NCBI GenBank assembly: GCA_947652115.1
Contig: OX393569.1
Coordinates: forward strand, 20,400,934-20,464,933
Direction of reading: 5' to 3'
From: Blastomussa wellsi
Lineage: Eukaryota; Cnidaria; Anthozoa; Scleractinia; Plerogyridae
Length of the DNA stretch: 64,000 bases
Shown: positions 1 through 10,547 of the stretch, piece after piece
Layout: each line of letters starts with the position of its first letter
Position numbering within the stretch: position 1 is the stretch's first letter
Notes under the pieces: generated by a model
The model's input: the letters and a program-made list of their open reading frames with translations, nothing else
The model's database searches: none
What the model was told of the DNA's origin: nothing
Program-made: the position numbers and the translations under genes

Positions 1-3000
1 AGTCACTGGATAGTAAGCAACAAAATAGCAAAAAGATATTACGGCCTTTCATCTATTGTAAGAGAAATTATGGGCAGTGGTGATGTTGACAACATTAATT
101 TTGTGTACAAGGGACAAGACCCTTCTGTATCACAAAGTTTTTTGTTGATCTGACATGATTTGCTGTATGCATGTCAACTTTTAATAACACCTTTCTTGTC
201 CCGTGCACATTTTTTTAAAAGAGGTTTATTAAAACTGCCTCCTTCAAAAAAAATAATGATGGTGGATTCTCATCCCCTGAGCTTGCCATTCATTTGGACT
301 GCACCAAGGATCAAGACCTTTGACTCATTGTCAAATCTGGCAAATCTGATTGGCTGAGAATTACAGAATGAGTACTCTTCTCACACAAAAATAGGGACCT
401 AGGTCTTGATCCTTTGCCCGGTCTTAATGGATTACAGGCTCTAGTTAAGAGAATGGTCATGGTGCAGAGTGGCCATTGTTGTTGTTGTTATTTTATGCTT
501 TAGCACGACCTAGAGGATCTTGCTAAAGAGAAGCATCTAGACTACAGGCAGGAGGATGTCATTTGTGATGCATTCTTTGCATTTATTGGTGCAATTTATG
601 TAGATCAGGTACAAAACGATAGGAGTCTAAGTGTGAAACTATTCATATGGAAATGAGTTTGTTTTGCATGAGAATGAAGATGCAGGTAAAACACATTTTC
701 GTAACAATGGTTTCACACTTAGACTCGTTTTGACATTGAGGCAAAAGAGAACTCGGAAATGGCCTATTAAATAATTTACTACAGCACTGTGATACATGTA
801 CAGTACATGTATATGTACTTCCTTGTTCAGCTTAACAAGACTTCCTGCTGACTGTGTTTTGCCATGAAGTCAGAAAGCTCAAAAATATAATGAACCTTCG
901 CTTATTTTTTTAGTCTTAAAAAACTTTGAAATTTAGAGTTTGTTTTCTTTTACCCCTGCACTTAAAGGTAATATTGTTCTTTTTTATTTTATGATAATTA
1001 TGATAAATGATATTAATTATTTTGTTCTTATATTGATTTACTCTGTACGACCTTGGTACAATTATTTGCATATAGCTGTCATCGGTTAGCTGTAAATTCT
1101 GAGCTTGCCTAATTCCATTTATTGTTCATTTTCACTGCAGGGACCCATTGAGACAAGGAGATTCGTGGAAGACTTTGTCATTTCTCAGCTTCAAGGACAG
1201 GAGCTTTATAAAATTCTTTACTTTGAATACCCTGACAAAGTCCTTGAGAATGCCTTCGCTACTCAGGGAAAAGATAAGCCAGTCGCCAGGTAAATAGGAC
1301 ATCTGTAAAATGTCAAGTAGTAAATATGTATTGTCAACCAGGCCAGGTGCACACTAATTAAACAATAGGCCACTTCGAAAAATACCATAATACTCTTTGT
1401 TTGTCCCCCCAAAATTTTGCATAAGCATTGTTTCCAGTTTCTCTTGTGACTGACAATGGTCCCAAGAGAAAACAAAAACAATGCTTATGCAAAATTTTGG
1501 GGGACAAACAAAGAGTATTATGGTATTTTCCGAAGTGGCCAAAAGAGTGTCTCTGCCGAGGAACTATTTTGTTCTTAAAACAAATATTTGCCTGAGAAGC
1601 GAAGCTTCGAGGGCAAATATGCTAGTTTTAAGAACATCAAATTTCCAAGGGGCAACTATCAGACCGATAGTTCCAAGACAGAAATATTCTATTGTCATTA
1701 TTGCTCACCACTAAATTTTCTTCCACGTGCACATTCACAACACTATCGCGTCACGTGATTAATTTAGACCAATGAGAATCGGAGAAAATTTAGTGGTGAA
1801 CTATAACTGAACTCAACACTGTTAAACTAGACGCCCTGTTTTGGTTCAAGTGTCTTCCCCCACACTTGGCACCAGATGCATGTATTTTGGTTTATTGCAC
1901 GTTTGTGATTTCATTGATTGATCGCAGAGTCATCCAAGAAAGTGGTATCAGCAGTGATTTACCAGTCTATGTAATTGGTGTTTTCTCTGGAGATAAAATG
2001 ATCGCAGAAGGTAAGGTACAAAGCATGTTTTGTTGGATTCGGTATGATCCTGAGCTTGATTTTAAAGGTGATTCCTCAGTATTGCATTGCGCATCCTTAC
2101 TGAACAATATGGCGGTTTTTTCTGTACGGATTTGCTCACGAGCGAGATAAATCGTCGTTATTCTCGTAAACAAGAAGGGTGACCTATATTTTTTATTTCA
2201 GAATTTTGGAGTACAAGTAATCAACTTTAAGATAAAATAATAAAAAGAGAAATGTTTTGGTAGGAAAAAAGGTATAGTTAAAACCTCTCAGAAACCCGTT
2301 ACTCGAGGATAACAAAATTATAGCCCTGGGAACAACGACTCAACGTTTTGAGTCGATATCGTTTAACTTTGCCTTATTTTTCGATAAATTATATGTTACA
2401 TTGTTCCATATAATTGAGGCTTGCCTGCTATCACGTCAAGTATTCCGTTAATAATCTTTCCTTTCAGCTGCCGCAAAATGTACCGTGAAACGATAAAATA
2501 GCGCACGTGATTAGCATAAATTGGGTACGATTGGCCCATCATATCTCTTTTGCGAACACGGTGACCTACCTTTTTTTATTGTAGCTCTCGAAAAAGTGCT
2601 TGGAAGGGAACATTCAGGTACCCTGGGCGCCAAAGGCTTTTCATGCGCGGTTTCTGTCTTTGTCTTTGTTTCTTCTCGCGCCTCGTGGTGGTGGTCTTCG
2701 GCCGCCTGAGCGAAGTTTTTCCCATGCCGCGAGAAAACCTCTGGTACCCAGGGTAACATTCACGGAAAGTTTAAAAAAAATTGTTGGACAACTTTTGTTT
2801 CTGAGGAATCACCTTAATCAAGAACAGCAGAACAGAAATTTATTATGTCATTGGATATTGCAAGAAGTAAATTCCACTTTTGAAAAAAGTGGATCACGTA
2901 GAGACCCTCCACCTAATAACCCCTCCCCCCCTCCCCCCCCCCCCTCATCCTTGTCCTCAGTGTGCTCTCCTCCTCCTCTTCCTCCTCCTCCTCCTCGTAT

Positions 3001-3708
3001 GTAAGACATTCATCCTCGTTCTCGAGTCAGATTGAGGTGATGGTGCTTGAAACATTGCAAAATGTAGGCCGTACTGTAAAACGCCATGTAGATGCTAAAG
3101 TTTATACTGCTGACACTTTTATTTATAACCTGTTGTTATTTTTTCCTTTTGATTAGCTTCAAGTTATAATAAGCTCGTTGCTAGAAATGAGGTAAGTTTT
3201 CAATTGTTTTTTTGTTTTGTCTTTAGCAATAGTAGATGTGGAACTTTGCGATATATGAAAGTTATAGTTTAGTCACCCTGGCTCATTTGCTTTCAAACGC
3301 TGCTGAACATACATTACAACCAAATCGATTGCATTCATCCCTCCTCTCCACGAAAACTGAAACACTAAGTCAATTCTTTTCAGTTTTTGTATAAAGGTTT
3401 TGAAAAACAGAATAGCCTTAAAAACTAAACTGCGTTTCAATGCTGCAATGACGTGAAACCATTTGGTTGTACTCATGTTGTCAATCTTGCACTGTTAACA
3501 TTGTGATGCTGAGCACTGCTTTGACAAATCTTCACGTTTGGGCGATATGTTAAAGTGATTACATGTAAGGCTTTGTAACTTTGCAATTCTCGAATATTTT
3601 ATTCACTATTTTCAGGCTTTAAAGGCTGCATTGATGAAACACTGCCAAGAAGGAATGCTGGTACCTTTCCCCAATGAACGAAAACGTGTGAAGAACGTTT
3701 CGAATTAA
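1..3708 (+). CDS. MRPL44: Mitochondrial ribosomal protein L44 (3' part of gene, six exons)
   Basis: Coding exons read as 1-57 (5' end cut by the window), 504-608, 1141-1289, 1928-2010, 3157-3191 and 3616-3708 (stop TAA 3706-3708). All junctions have GT donors and AG acceptors, and the frame is kept throughout (phases 0,0,2,1,0). The joined product matches the C-terminal half of metazoan MRPL44. It has the end of the RNase III-like domain (DAFFAFIGAIY, then GPIETRRFVEDFVISQL) and a dsRNA-binding domain (LPVYVIGVFSGDKMIAEA, then the helix with ALKAALMKHC). In this family the protein sits in the mitochondrial large ribosomal subunit and has lost RNase III catalysis. The introns hold foldback elements (623-768, 1368-1540, 2617-2754) and a pyrimidine tract (2915-2998); introns 58-503 and 3192-3615 show nothing else. 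No mitochondrial presequence can be checked because the 5' end lies outside. The assignment rests on remembered family sequence, not on a search. Confidence 0.88.
623..768. repeat. Foldback MITE-like element in MRPL44 intron
   Basis: Inverted 17-bp arms lie at 623-639 and 710-726 (GAGTCTAAGTGTGAAAC and its complement). The right flank to 768 ends in CGGAAATGGCCTATT. The same right end and the motif TTCATATGGAAATG occur in the element at 45163-45348, so this is a dispersed family. The left end is less clear. It begins about 14 bp after the 5' splice site at 609. Confidence 0.6.
1368..1540. repeat. MITE-like foldback element, ~62-bp terminal inverted repeats
   Basis: The left arm starting GGCCACTTCGAAAAATACC at 1368 is repeated in inverted form, ending GGTATTTTCCGAAGTGGCC at 1540. 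The arms are about 62 bp with very few mismatches and surround a ~50-bp centre. No coding capacity is seen. It is a non-autonomous DNA-transposon derivative in an MRPL44 intron. Confidence 0.8.
1569..1803. repeat. Two adjacent short foldback repeats
   Basis: GTTCTTAAAAC with GGCAAATAT-type arms forms an inverted repeat at about 1572-1635 around the palindrome GCGAAGCTTCG. A second inverted pair (CACCACTAAATTTTCT at about 1707 and AGAAAATTTAGTGGTGA at about 1783) follows. They look like remnants of MITE-type insertions. Exact ends are uncertain. Confidence 0.5.
2617..2754. repeat. MITE-like element with ACCCTGGG terminal inverted repeats
   Basis: The left end GGTACCCTGGGCGCC and right end GGTACCCAGGGT are imperfect inverted repeats extending inward about 35 bp. 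The 8-bp word AACATTCA lies directly outside both ends (2609-2616 and 2755-2762), consistent with a target-site duplication, with a 3-bp offset on the left arm. It lies inside an MRPL44 intron. Confidence 0.6.
2915..2998. repeat. Polypyrimidine / poly-C and (TCC)n simple repeat
   Basis: Runs of C interrupted by single T (about 2921-2944) are followed by a CTCCTCCT microsatellite to 2998. The minus strand is G-rich with several G-runs, so quadruplex or triplex formation is possible. It lies about 160 bp before the 3157 splice acceptor. Confidence 0.85.
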
Positions 3709-5428
3709 ACAGTTCTGGAGAATACAACAGACGTCTTCTGACGTCCGGTGTACAGCAATTTCCTCCAGCAATCGTGCCACGCTGCGTTCGGCAGTACGTA
3801 TGACTAGTTTGATCGTCGAATGAAACCTCAGAGTACTGCTTTGAGACGAAAGAAGAAAAGGAAATATCAAGAAGCCATTTGAAATTGTTGAATTGCATAA
3901 GGATGGAAGGGTGAAACGAATTGCCAAAGCGGCCCCTCCAAAATTTAAATCTCCTGAAATTCCCCACTTTTTTTTATGAGAACCCATTTATATGTGGAGT
4001 TACACTTCAATATTTCCTTTCCTTAACCTCCCATGTTTCTTGTCCCCGTCTCACCCCCACCCCGAAAAATTCCTTTGATTCGCCCCACGGTTCCCCTATA
4101 TAAAGAATCCGCCATAAATAAAGAAACAATTGTAAATGAACAGAAACTTCCTAAAACTTCCAACTGGTGGGGGACTAGACTTGACACTTGACTACTGGTA
4201 TAAAGCGGGTTTTGAAGTTGAAATATGAACCATCGAACAAAATCTGGTGCTGCCACGCCCCTTCTGACTCGGTCGTGGAACAAATGATGCACAGTTTATC
4301 GTAACTTTTTAATGCTATAAATAGTCAGAATTTGGTAAAAAGGTGCAATGCGTTTCAAATTGGTGCAAAGGTTTATTCTAGCGAAAAAATATTTTGGGGT
4401 TAGGTGCACTTTAAAAAGAATTTGGAGGCGTAACAAAACATGTCGCTTCATGTAAGAACATTGTGTATGATAACGCGCGTGTAACAAGAAACAAAGGGAA
4501 ACCATTTTCTGCTATTTACAATACCAAATTATAATAATTCTGAGATCTTAGATTATAGTTCTTGGGAGGAAACCAAAAACTACCCTAAAAGTCGTTATTT
4601 AAAAAAAAGAGTAAATAAATTAGAAAATGTCCGCATTCCTTGCATTAACGCTAAAGTCATCTAAAACGTCTGCATTCCTGTGAAAAGGGGTTCTGGAGCC
4701 TCGAACACATTTATAGACCCTTTTCCTAAATGGCTGCCAATTATAAATTCTTTTGTAAATATTAAAATTAGCCTGACTAACCTCGTTTTTGAGTTGATAA
4801 TTCAAAAGAATTTTTACTCCCAAACGAGTTTAGTGAGGCTAATTTGAATGCATACAAAAGAATTTTAAATTGGCAGCCATTTATGAAAAGGGTCTATGGA
4901 CTGATCTCTAAATATCAGACGATATGCTAAGTTCTAGAGCTTGTTCGCAGGCGACCGAATGCCCGCAAAGACAACCTGGAAATTTTGCGTTAATTTTCAT
5001 TCAGTTGCAACCAAAAAAGGTGCAACCTATAAACTTGGCGCGTTTTCAGTATCGTTTATACATAAGTTTCTTGTTGAGTTGGGATTAACATGTGTTGAGC
5101 TTTATGTGGAAACGAATACTTCGAGAGACAGCTTTTTAACTTTTGCAGAACAGCGTTTAGTTTTAAGTATAGATGACTGATTTTAGAAGCATACGGTATA
5201 TGTAACTGGGGATATTTCTAGAATTTCAAATCAGTGGTAATAATGAAGCCTAGCCAAGGGGAAGTATTCACGCGAGATCGTGCAATTTGATACCTGCCTT
5301 TGTTCAAACAGTATCTGACACATCACACGCCTCAGCGGATTTTTGACTGTTTGACAAAATAGATGCACTTGTTTCGTTCAAAGAATAAAGATTTCTGCTC
5401 GTCACGCTGTAAGCATCACAAATCTAAG
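3709..5428. other. Intergenic region between MRPL44 and the coiled-coil gene
   Basis: No supported gene. A possible polyadenylation signal AATAAA lies at 4117-4122, about 410 bp after the MRPL44 stop. One foldback element lies at 4713-4897. The open frames here lack recognizable domains. Confidence 0.6.
4713..4897. repeat. MITE-like foldback element with TAGACCC ends
   Basis: The left arm (ATAGACCCTTTTCCTAAATG, continuing with GGCTGCCAATT) is mirrored at the right end (AATTGGCAGCC then GAAAAGGGTCTAT). Arms are about 45 bp. The TA at each outer end could be a mariner-type target duplication. No coding content. Confidence 0.75.
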
Positions 5429-8400
5429 ATGAATGTTGAATACTTTCAAAAAGTCGAGCTTCTGGTTTTGACGCTGTTCGTTTTGAAATCATCTGGACAA
5501 AACCCAAACGACAAGGGCGATAAAAAACACGTGATTATGTACCATCCGAAGCCACACCAATCGGGTAAGTTTTGATAATGCTGCTTTTTTGTAAATAAAA
5601 AACAACTGTTGGATCACGCCGAGGAGGGCGTTTCTTAAGAGAAACTTGAAAATTGTAGACTACCATGTTTAATATGATACATGTCGGTGAAAAACTTCAA
5701 TTACGGAGAATGCAACGTTGGTAAAGAGCAACAGGGTCACCGCGAAGACAATTTGTATACCCGTTTCATTACCTAGTTACACACACACTTTAATTTCTGT
5801 ACTAACGTAAACAACCATGATTGCATTAATCAGCGTCAAACTAAAATGGCCTGTACATGTCTTCGAGTTTTCGTGGTTGACTCGTCTATTTTGGAGGTTC
5901 AGTTATTTTTGTAGGGCAACATTTGCTTTAAAAGTGTAACACTTGGATATAAAGTAGCCCCAGCGGGCGGTGAATAATTGAGTGGACTAATTTCCACCTT
6001 AGCTGGTACACTTTGTATGCTGAAACTGTAACCTGCTCGCGTCTATTGTCTTAAAACAGCTATTGTTCTCTACGGTAACGAAGGGAGCGGTCAAAGCGAG
6101 GCCGACAAAGAAATGGTGAGTTGCCATTATCTATACTACAACTAAAATAATATAGAAAGTATGTCCTTGGTTTTCATTGGGTGTAGAACTACATTGCAAT
6201 CTTGGACAGATCTGTTGACCTACTCTTCGGGCCTGATTACATGAGCAGGGCTGGCCCGGTTAGTTAAACGCAACAAAAATCAACTTCGCGATTACATGGA
6301 AAATTTTTAGCCCGGTTAGCTGAGATCCCGGTATCGCGATACCGGGATCCTGGCTAACCGGGCTGAAAATTTTCCATGTAATCGCGTTCACCGCGAGGCC
6401 AGCCCGGTCAAACGTGCCAGCATAAAATTTCTCTTCCGAGCACGATATCCGAGCCCAAAAATCGATGTTCTTCTTCTAAATAGGATGTGGAGGTAAAGTA
6501 ACCCATCCAGCTGCATAAGAGCAAAAAAATTAACTACCAAATTGCCGGAAAAGGGTGATCAAGATCATTCATGCTAAATCATTCGTGCTAAAACCGGGCT
6601 GAAAGTCAACACGGCAAACCGGGCCAGCCCGGCTCATGTAATCAGGCCCTTAATCAAATTTTACTAATTATAGGGATACCAAAGCTTATTTTCTGAAACA
6701 AGAGAAATTAAAACCTCGATCATCTTTCAGTTCTTAGTTCATGTTAATAGGCTTTCAAACAACCTGGCCTTGGCTCAGACCCTGGGAACGAGGTTGGCCT
6801 TGGCTACTAAGATCCTAGTGATTGATACCCACGTTGCCTATATCATGTTTTTTACCATCAAATAGAGCGGGATTTTCAAAACCAAAGTAATTACTTTGGC
6901 AAATCACTAAAGACTGAGGCAATCCAGTACACCAATCAACACGAGTTTCACGTCAAACTTTGGTGTTTTCCCTTCACAGATTAATTAAATCCCGATATCC
7001 ATGTTAATCTTGAAAAATCTTTTTCGCTGCGAAATTTAAATTGGTTTCGTTTGGCAGATCGCAGCAATAAAGATTTTCGCAAAATTGCATCGTATCACAC
7101 GAGACAAATTGTTACAGCGACTTGTTCCCGTGACATGTGGCAGCGACTTGTTTTTGAAGCAATACTTTACTGAGCTATATTGGATTTCAGCCGTCTTCCA
7201 CTGGTCGCGCGCTACCGGCTGAGATGAAGACAGAGGGGAAATTGTCCCCTGAAAACACATTTTCATAATTTTTCTTTCTCTTCCTAGTTGAATTCGCTTG
7301 CGAACAACGTTGAAACTGTGACTAATCTGGTGAAAGCACAGTCCCAGATTATCGAGAACCTCAGCCACCAGGTCTCCGGTGTTGTCAAGGGCACTGGGAA
7401 TGAGAAAAAGTTCAAACAAGTTTTTGACAAGATCGCTAACCATTCGAAACTGATTCACAACGTGACGAAGAAGTTGAATAAAACTATCAGCCATGTTAAC
7501 GAGCTGGCCGCAGTATGGTCGCAAACAACAACCAAGTTTGAGAAGGACGTCAAAAATCTTGAGGAGAAAGCTGAGGAGAACGAAGAGGAAATCGAAGACT
7601 TAGAGAAAAAAATCATGGATAAAATTGATAAGTTGCAAGAGGAGATGAAGGCACTAAGCGCCTCTGTGAATTATGTTCAGCAAGAAACCGCAGCAAGCAA
7701 GGAAGGTAAAATGATTAAGATATGCCATTTCCGCCAGAGTTGCCTGTTGTCTCTGTTTTAAGACAAGTCCAAGATATGCATGTAGGTGATATACATTTTC
7801 ACTAGTTTCGCACAGACTCGTTTTAACACCGAGGCAAAGCGCAACTCGGTAATGACCTAAGCTGTATTAGAAACCCAAGATCTAAGGCTTGCTCACTTCT
7901 TTAACGAACTGAGCTTTATTTCGACCGAAAATCTTCTCTTTTGCTGCCTATGGAGCTATGAGGTTCGAAATATCGAAATATTTTACCTTCTGGGATCATC
8001 GTTAAATGTTAAATCTTTCACTCGTTTCTCAAAATCTGACATTTTCGCCTACGGGTATATCGAAAGCTCACAGACCAGCTGCCTGCAGAGCAGTGCGCCG
8101 GTCCCGCAGGTCCCGCAGGTCCTGCGTTCACGCTTTCCTTTTGCAACTGCTTGACATTAGTCCTGAAAGGTCATTTCATGAGTTATAAATACATCTTTAT
8201 TGTCTTTCTACAGAATGGCCCAATGGGAAATTCTGCATCTTGGCAAATGGCCGCTGCCCGGAAGGTTTCAAGCGACATGAGGGGCACCTTAAATCTCTTT
8301 ATCTTTACTCATCCCACTCACAATTCGTGAACTCGGCTAAATTTGGAAGCAGTTCTATTGGTTGCTATGGCAGCTACTGTGGACAATTTGGCAACTTCAT

Positions 8401-8434
8401 TGGCTCCCTTACTCTGATCACGTGCTGCAAGTAG
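5429..8434 (+). CDS. Secreted coiled-coil protein with C-terminal cysteine-rich module
   Basis: Four exons: 5429-5564, 6060-6115, 7288-7705 and 8214-8434 (stop TAG), with GT-AG borders and compatible phases (1,0,1). They give a 276-residue protein. The ATG at 5429 was preferred over the in-frame one at 5363 because it places a hydrophobic signal peptide (VELLVLTLFVL) at residues 9-19. Residues 65-203 (exon 3) form a long heptad-rich segment with a strongly acidic/lysine stretch (EEKAEENEEEIEDLEKK), typical of a coiled coil that would oligomerize. Residues 204-276 carry six cysteines (FCILANGRCPEGF, then IGCYGSYCGQFG, ending CCK). I do not recognize a named family; the cysteine spacing loosely recalls apextrin-like (ApeC) ends, unproven. 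An extracellular or mucus/matrix role is inference. Intron 2 contains a 421-bp foldback element; intron 3 shows only a short fragment near 7800-7862 of the family at 45163. Confidence 0.8.
6229..6649. repeat. MITE-like element with GGGCCTGATTACATGAGC ends and an inner palindrome
   Basis: The left end (GGGCCTGATTACATGAGC then GGGCTGGCCCGG) is inverted at the right end (CCGGGCCAGCCCGGC then TCATGTAATCAGGCCC), with arms of ~35 bp. Inside lies a near-perfect 100-bp palindrome at 6287-6386. No coding content. It sits in intron 2 of the coiled-coil gene. Confidence 0.8.
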
Positions 8435-9147
8435 AAGACAAACTGGATACGAATAGAAGGATATAGTTTCCGTAAAACGAACCACTGACGTCAAATGCCT
8501 CCATTGTTTGTGCTATAGGGGGATTCATGCCGACGTCATTGTTTACCTTTTTTCTGATTAGCATACGGCTTGGTGTACAGAAGGCAACATGTTAGATATG
8601 AATGGACTCCAAACAGTTAAAGAGCTAGTGAAATTTAGTATATGGTGAAATTTTTAGCTCTTTGCGTGTAATATTCAAGGAGAAATTGTCTTTCAAAAAC
8701 TCCAAAATTTCTGGGTGGCAAAAGCGCTAATGAGCTCATACATTCTTTGCAAAATTTTGAGTTTTTAAACCCGCGTCAGACAAAAAGAATTCAATACATC
8801 GAGCTGAAATTTATTGGCAGAGTTAATCATGCTACGAACTTTCAATATTCAGAACTCATTTTTTTGTAGCTCCATCAGAAACTCAATCGCTCATGCTAAT
8901 GATGCAAATATTGTAAACAAGGATTCCCGTATAGAGGCGCCGTATTCTTCTCTGGTTCAACGATACATCACGTCATTCTTAACATACCCAGTCAGCTGAG
9001 AGAAACCTCTTACGCAGTAAAGTAGAACGCAGTAAAGAGGTGAAAGTGAGAAATGGTCATCGCAGCCTTGAAATTCCAATTTAAGGAATTGGAATAAATA
9101 TTTTTCTGCCTTCTTTATTCCAATTGCTTAAATTAGAAATTCTCTTG

Positions 9148-9372
9148 GCCTGCAGTGCAGGCGTATTTTGGACGGGCGAGTGCACATTTTCATATTAGGC
9201 CGCCATCTTGGATTTGGAGCTGTGGAAGATTGGTGCGAGGAAATATTTTACGAGGGAGTAGGTGTTAAGAACAATCTTCTAGCAGCCAAGCGTCCAAGAT
9301 GGCGGCACCGAAAACACGATTTATTACCTAGCGTCTAGCGTTCCGCTCCATAATAACGCCTGCACTGCAGGC
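9148..9372. repeat. MITE with palindromic GCCTGCAGTGCAGGCG ends
   Basis: The ends GCCTGCAGTGCAGGCG (9148) and CGCCTGCACTGCAGGC (ending 9372) are inverted repeats that are themselves near-palindromic. A second inner inverted pair, CCGCCATCTTGGA (9200-9212) and TCCAAGATGGCGG (9293-9305), lies between them. About 225 bp, no coding content. No clear target duplication is seen. Confidence 0.8.
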
Positions 9373-9741
9373 TAATTTCTCACTTTGATCTACATCCGCA
9401 GTTTACTTATGAATTATTTCACATACTCTACGTCTTAACTAAATAGGAACAGGAATCGATAAAAAATACACCGGTTAAAGGTGGCGGATTAAAGAAAGTT
9501 TCAAAGCAAATGAGAGGTTACTCCAGTAACAGCTAGGACTGATATTAACCATGTAGACGAAATCCGAAAAATAATTTAAAAAATAATAATAATAAGTAAA
9601 AACACATGAAATTAGAAAGAATTGTATTTCTGCGAAGAAACAAACGCACTGGAGAGTAATTCCTTGAGGAAGGGAAGAACCTACAAAGAAAGAGAGGTTA
9701 TTTGGCCCCGATTATATAAGAATAACCCCCGCCTTGTAACA

Positions 9742-9808
9742 CTGCAGATTCGAACCCGCGACTAGGGGATGAATAACGTATATATTAAAGCCGCGCCACC
9801 GAGATTCC
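9742..9808 (-). repeat. tRNA-like / SINE-head fragment
   Basis: On the minus strand a TGGCGCGGC segment resembles an A box and GGTTCGAATCT resembles a B box, about 40 bp apart. The flanking arms do not form a full tRNA acceptor stem, so this is a degenerate tRNA-derived sequence rather than a working tRNA gene. Confidence 0.4.
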
Positions 9809-9969
9809 ACACAGCTATCTTTAACATCGCCTGGGTTGTTACCAAAAAATATTGGCTGTGTATACTTGTTATAACTAACAACTTCCGCCCGTTTGTTACA
9901 TGACTGAGTTCGAGTGCGCACTCAGTCAAAATGGTCAAATCCAGAAATAACCGCAGCAGTTAAACTTAC

Positions 9970-10188
9970 TTCAAGGCTGGCAAACTCAACACCGCTGAAA
10001 CCTCCTACGCTCTCTGGAGAACGAAACATTTTTGGCCCAGAAAGGCCACTTATTTGCCCAGGATTGAATACTGATTTATCCAAATCCATAAAAGAATATT
10101 GCAACAATATTGCTATTGTTGATTTATGGCCGTGTATGATCCCAAAGCTTGCTAAACGTTTTGACGCCCTTAAATAAAGACGAGACAA
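9970..10188 (-). other. Candidate first coding exon of an unrecognized minus-strand gene
   Basis: An ATG at 10188-10186 opens a 73-codon stretch that ends exactly at a strong donor on the minus strand (GTAAGT, complement of 9964-9969). The start is rich in Arg/Lys and hydrophobic residues (MSRLYLRASKRL), as in a mitochondrial targeting signal. It faces the sulfotransferase gene head to head with 359 bp between the two ATGs. I do not recognize the product and found no convincing next exon, so it may be chance or a pseudogene. Confidence 0.3.
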
Positions 10189-10547
10189 GAATTGTAATTA
10201 AGTTAATACTATCAGCCAAGAACATTTAGCAGATTTTGCGAGACTCGCTTGAAATGGTTTTTTACAAACAAAATTTCGTGAATTTACATTTCTCAAACTT
10301 TGCTCTCCAATGACAGGTTTTCTGGTTTCTTGGCCTCTCGAAAGAGCAAAAACGTCAAATCAAATATTTAGTCGGTGAACAAATTTTGTTGGCATGGATT
10401 CCGAAAACTTTCATCGGGAATCTGGTGTATTAATTTTCTTTTTCTCTCTGTCTTGTGTGAAAAAAGCGCAATCAATACATGTGTTATTTGGTTTCGCGGT
10501 TTATCCTCTTTGGTTTATGGTAGGACCAACTTTACATTTTTACGGAC

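Larger units (their letters stand above)
8435..9969. other. Intergenic region downstream of the coiled-coil gene
   Basis: No supported coding gene. It contains a short inverted repeat around AATTGGAATAAA (about 9073-9137), which also gives a candidate AATAAA signal, the MITE at 9148-9372, and a minus-strand tRNA-like sequence at 9742-9808. Confidence 0.55.

Noticed and set aside
1..357. Frame 160-357 as an MRPL44 exon
   Set aside because: It is not flanked by suitable splice sites, and the protein fits the family when exon 1-57 is joined directly to 504-608.
3599..3987. Two 122-codon minus-strand frames
   Set aside because: They lie opposite the last MRPL44 exon and its 3' UTR and have no recognizable domain.
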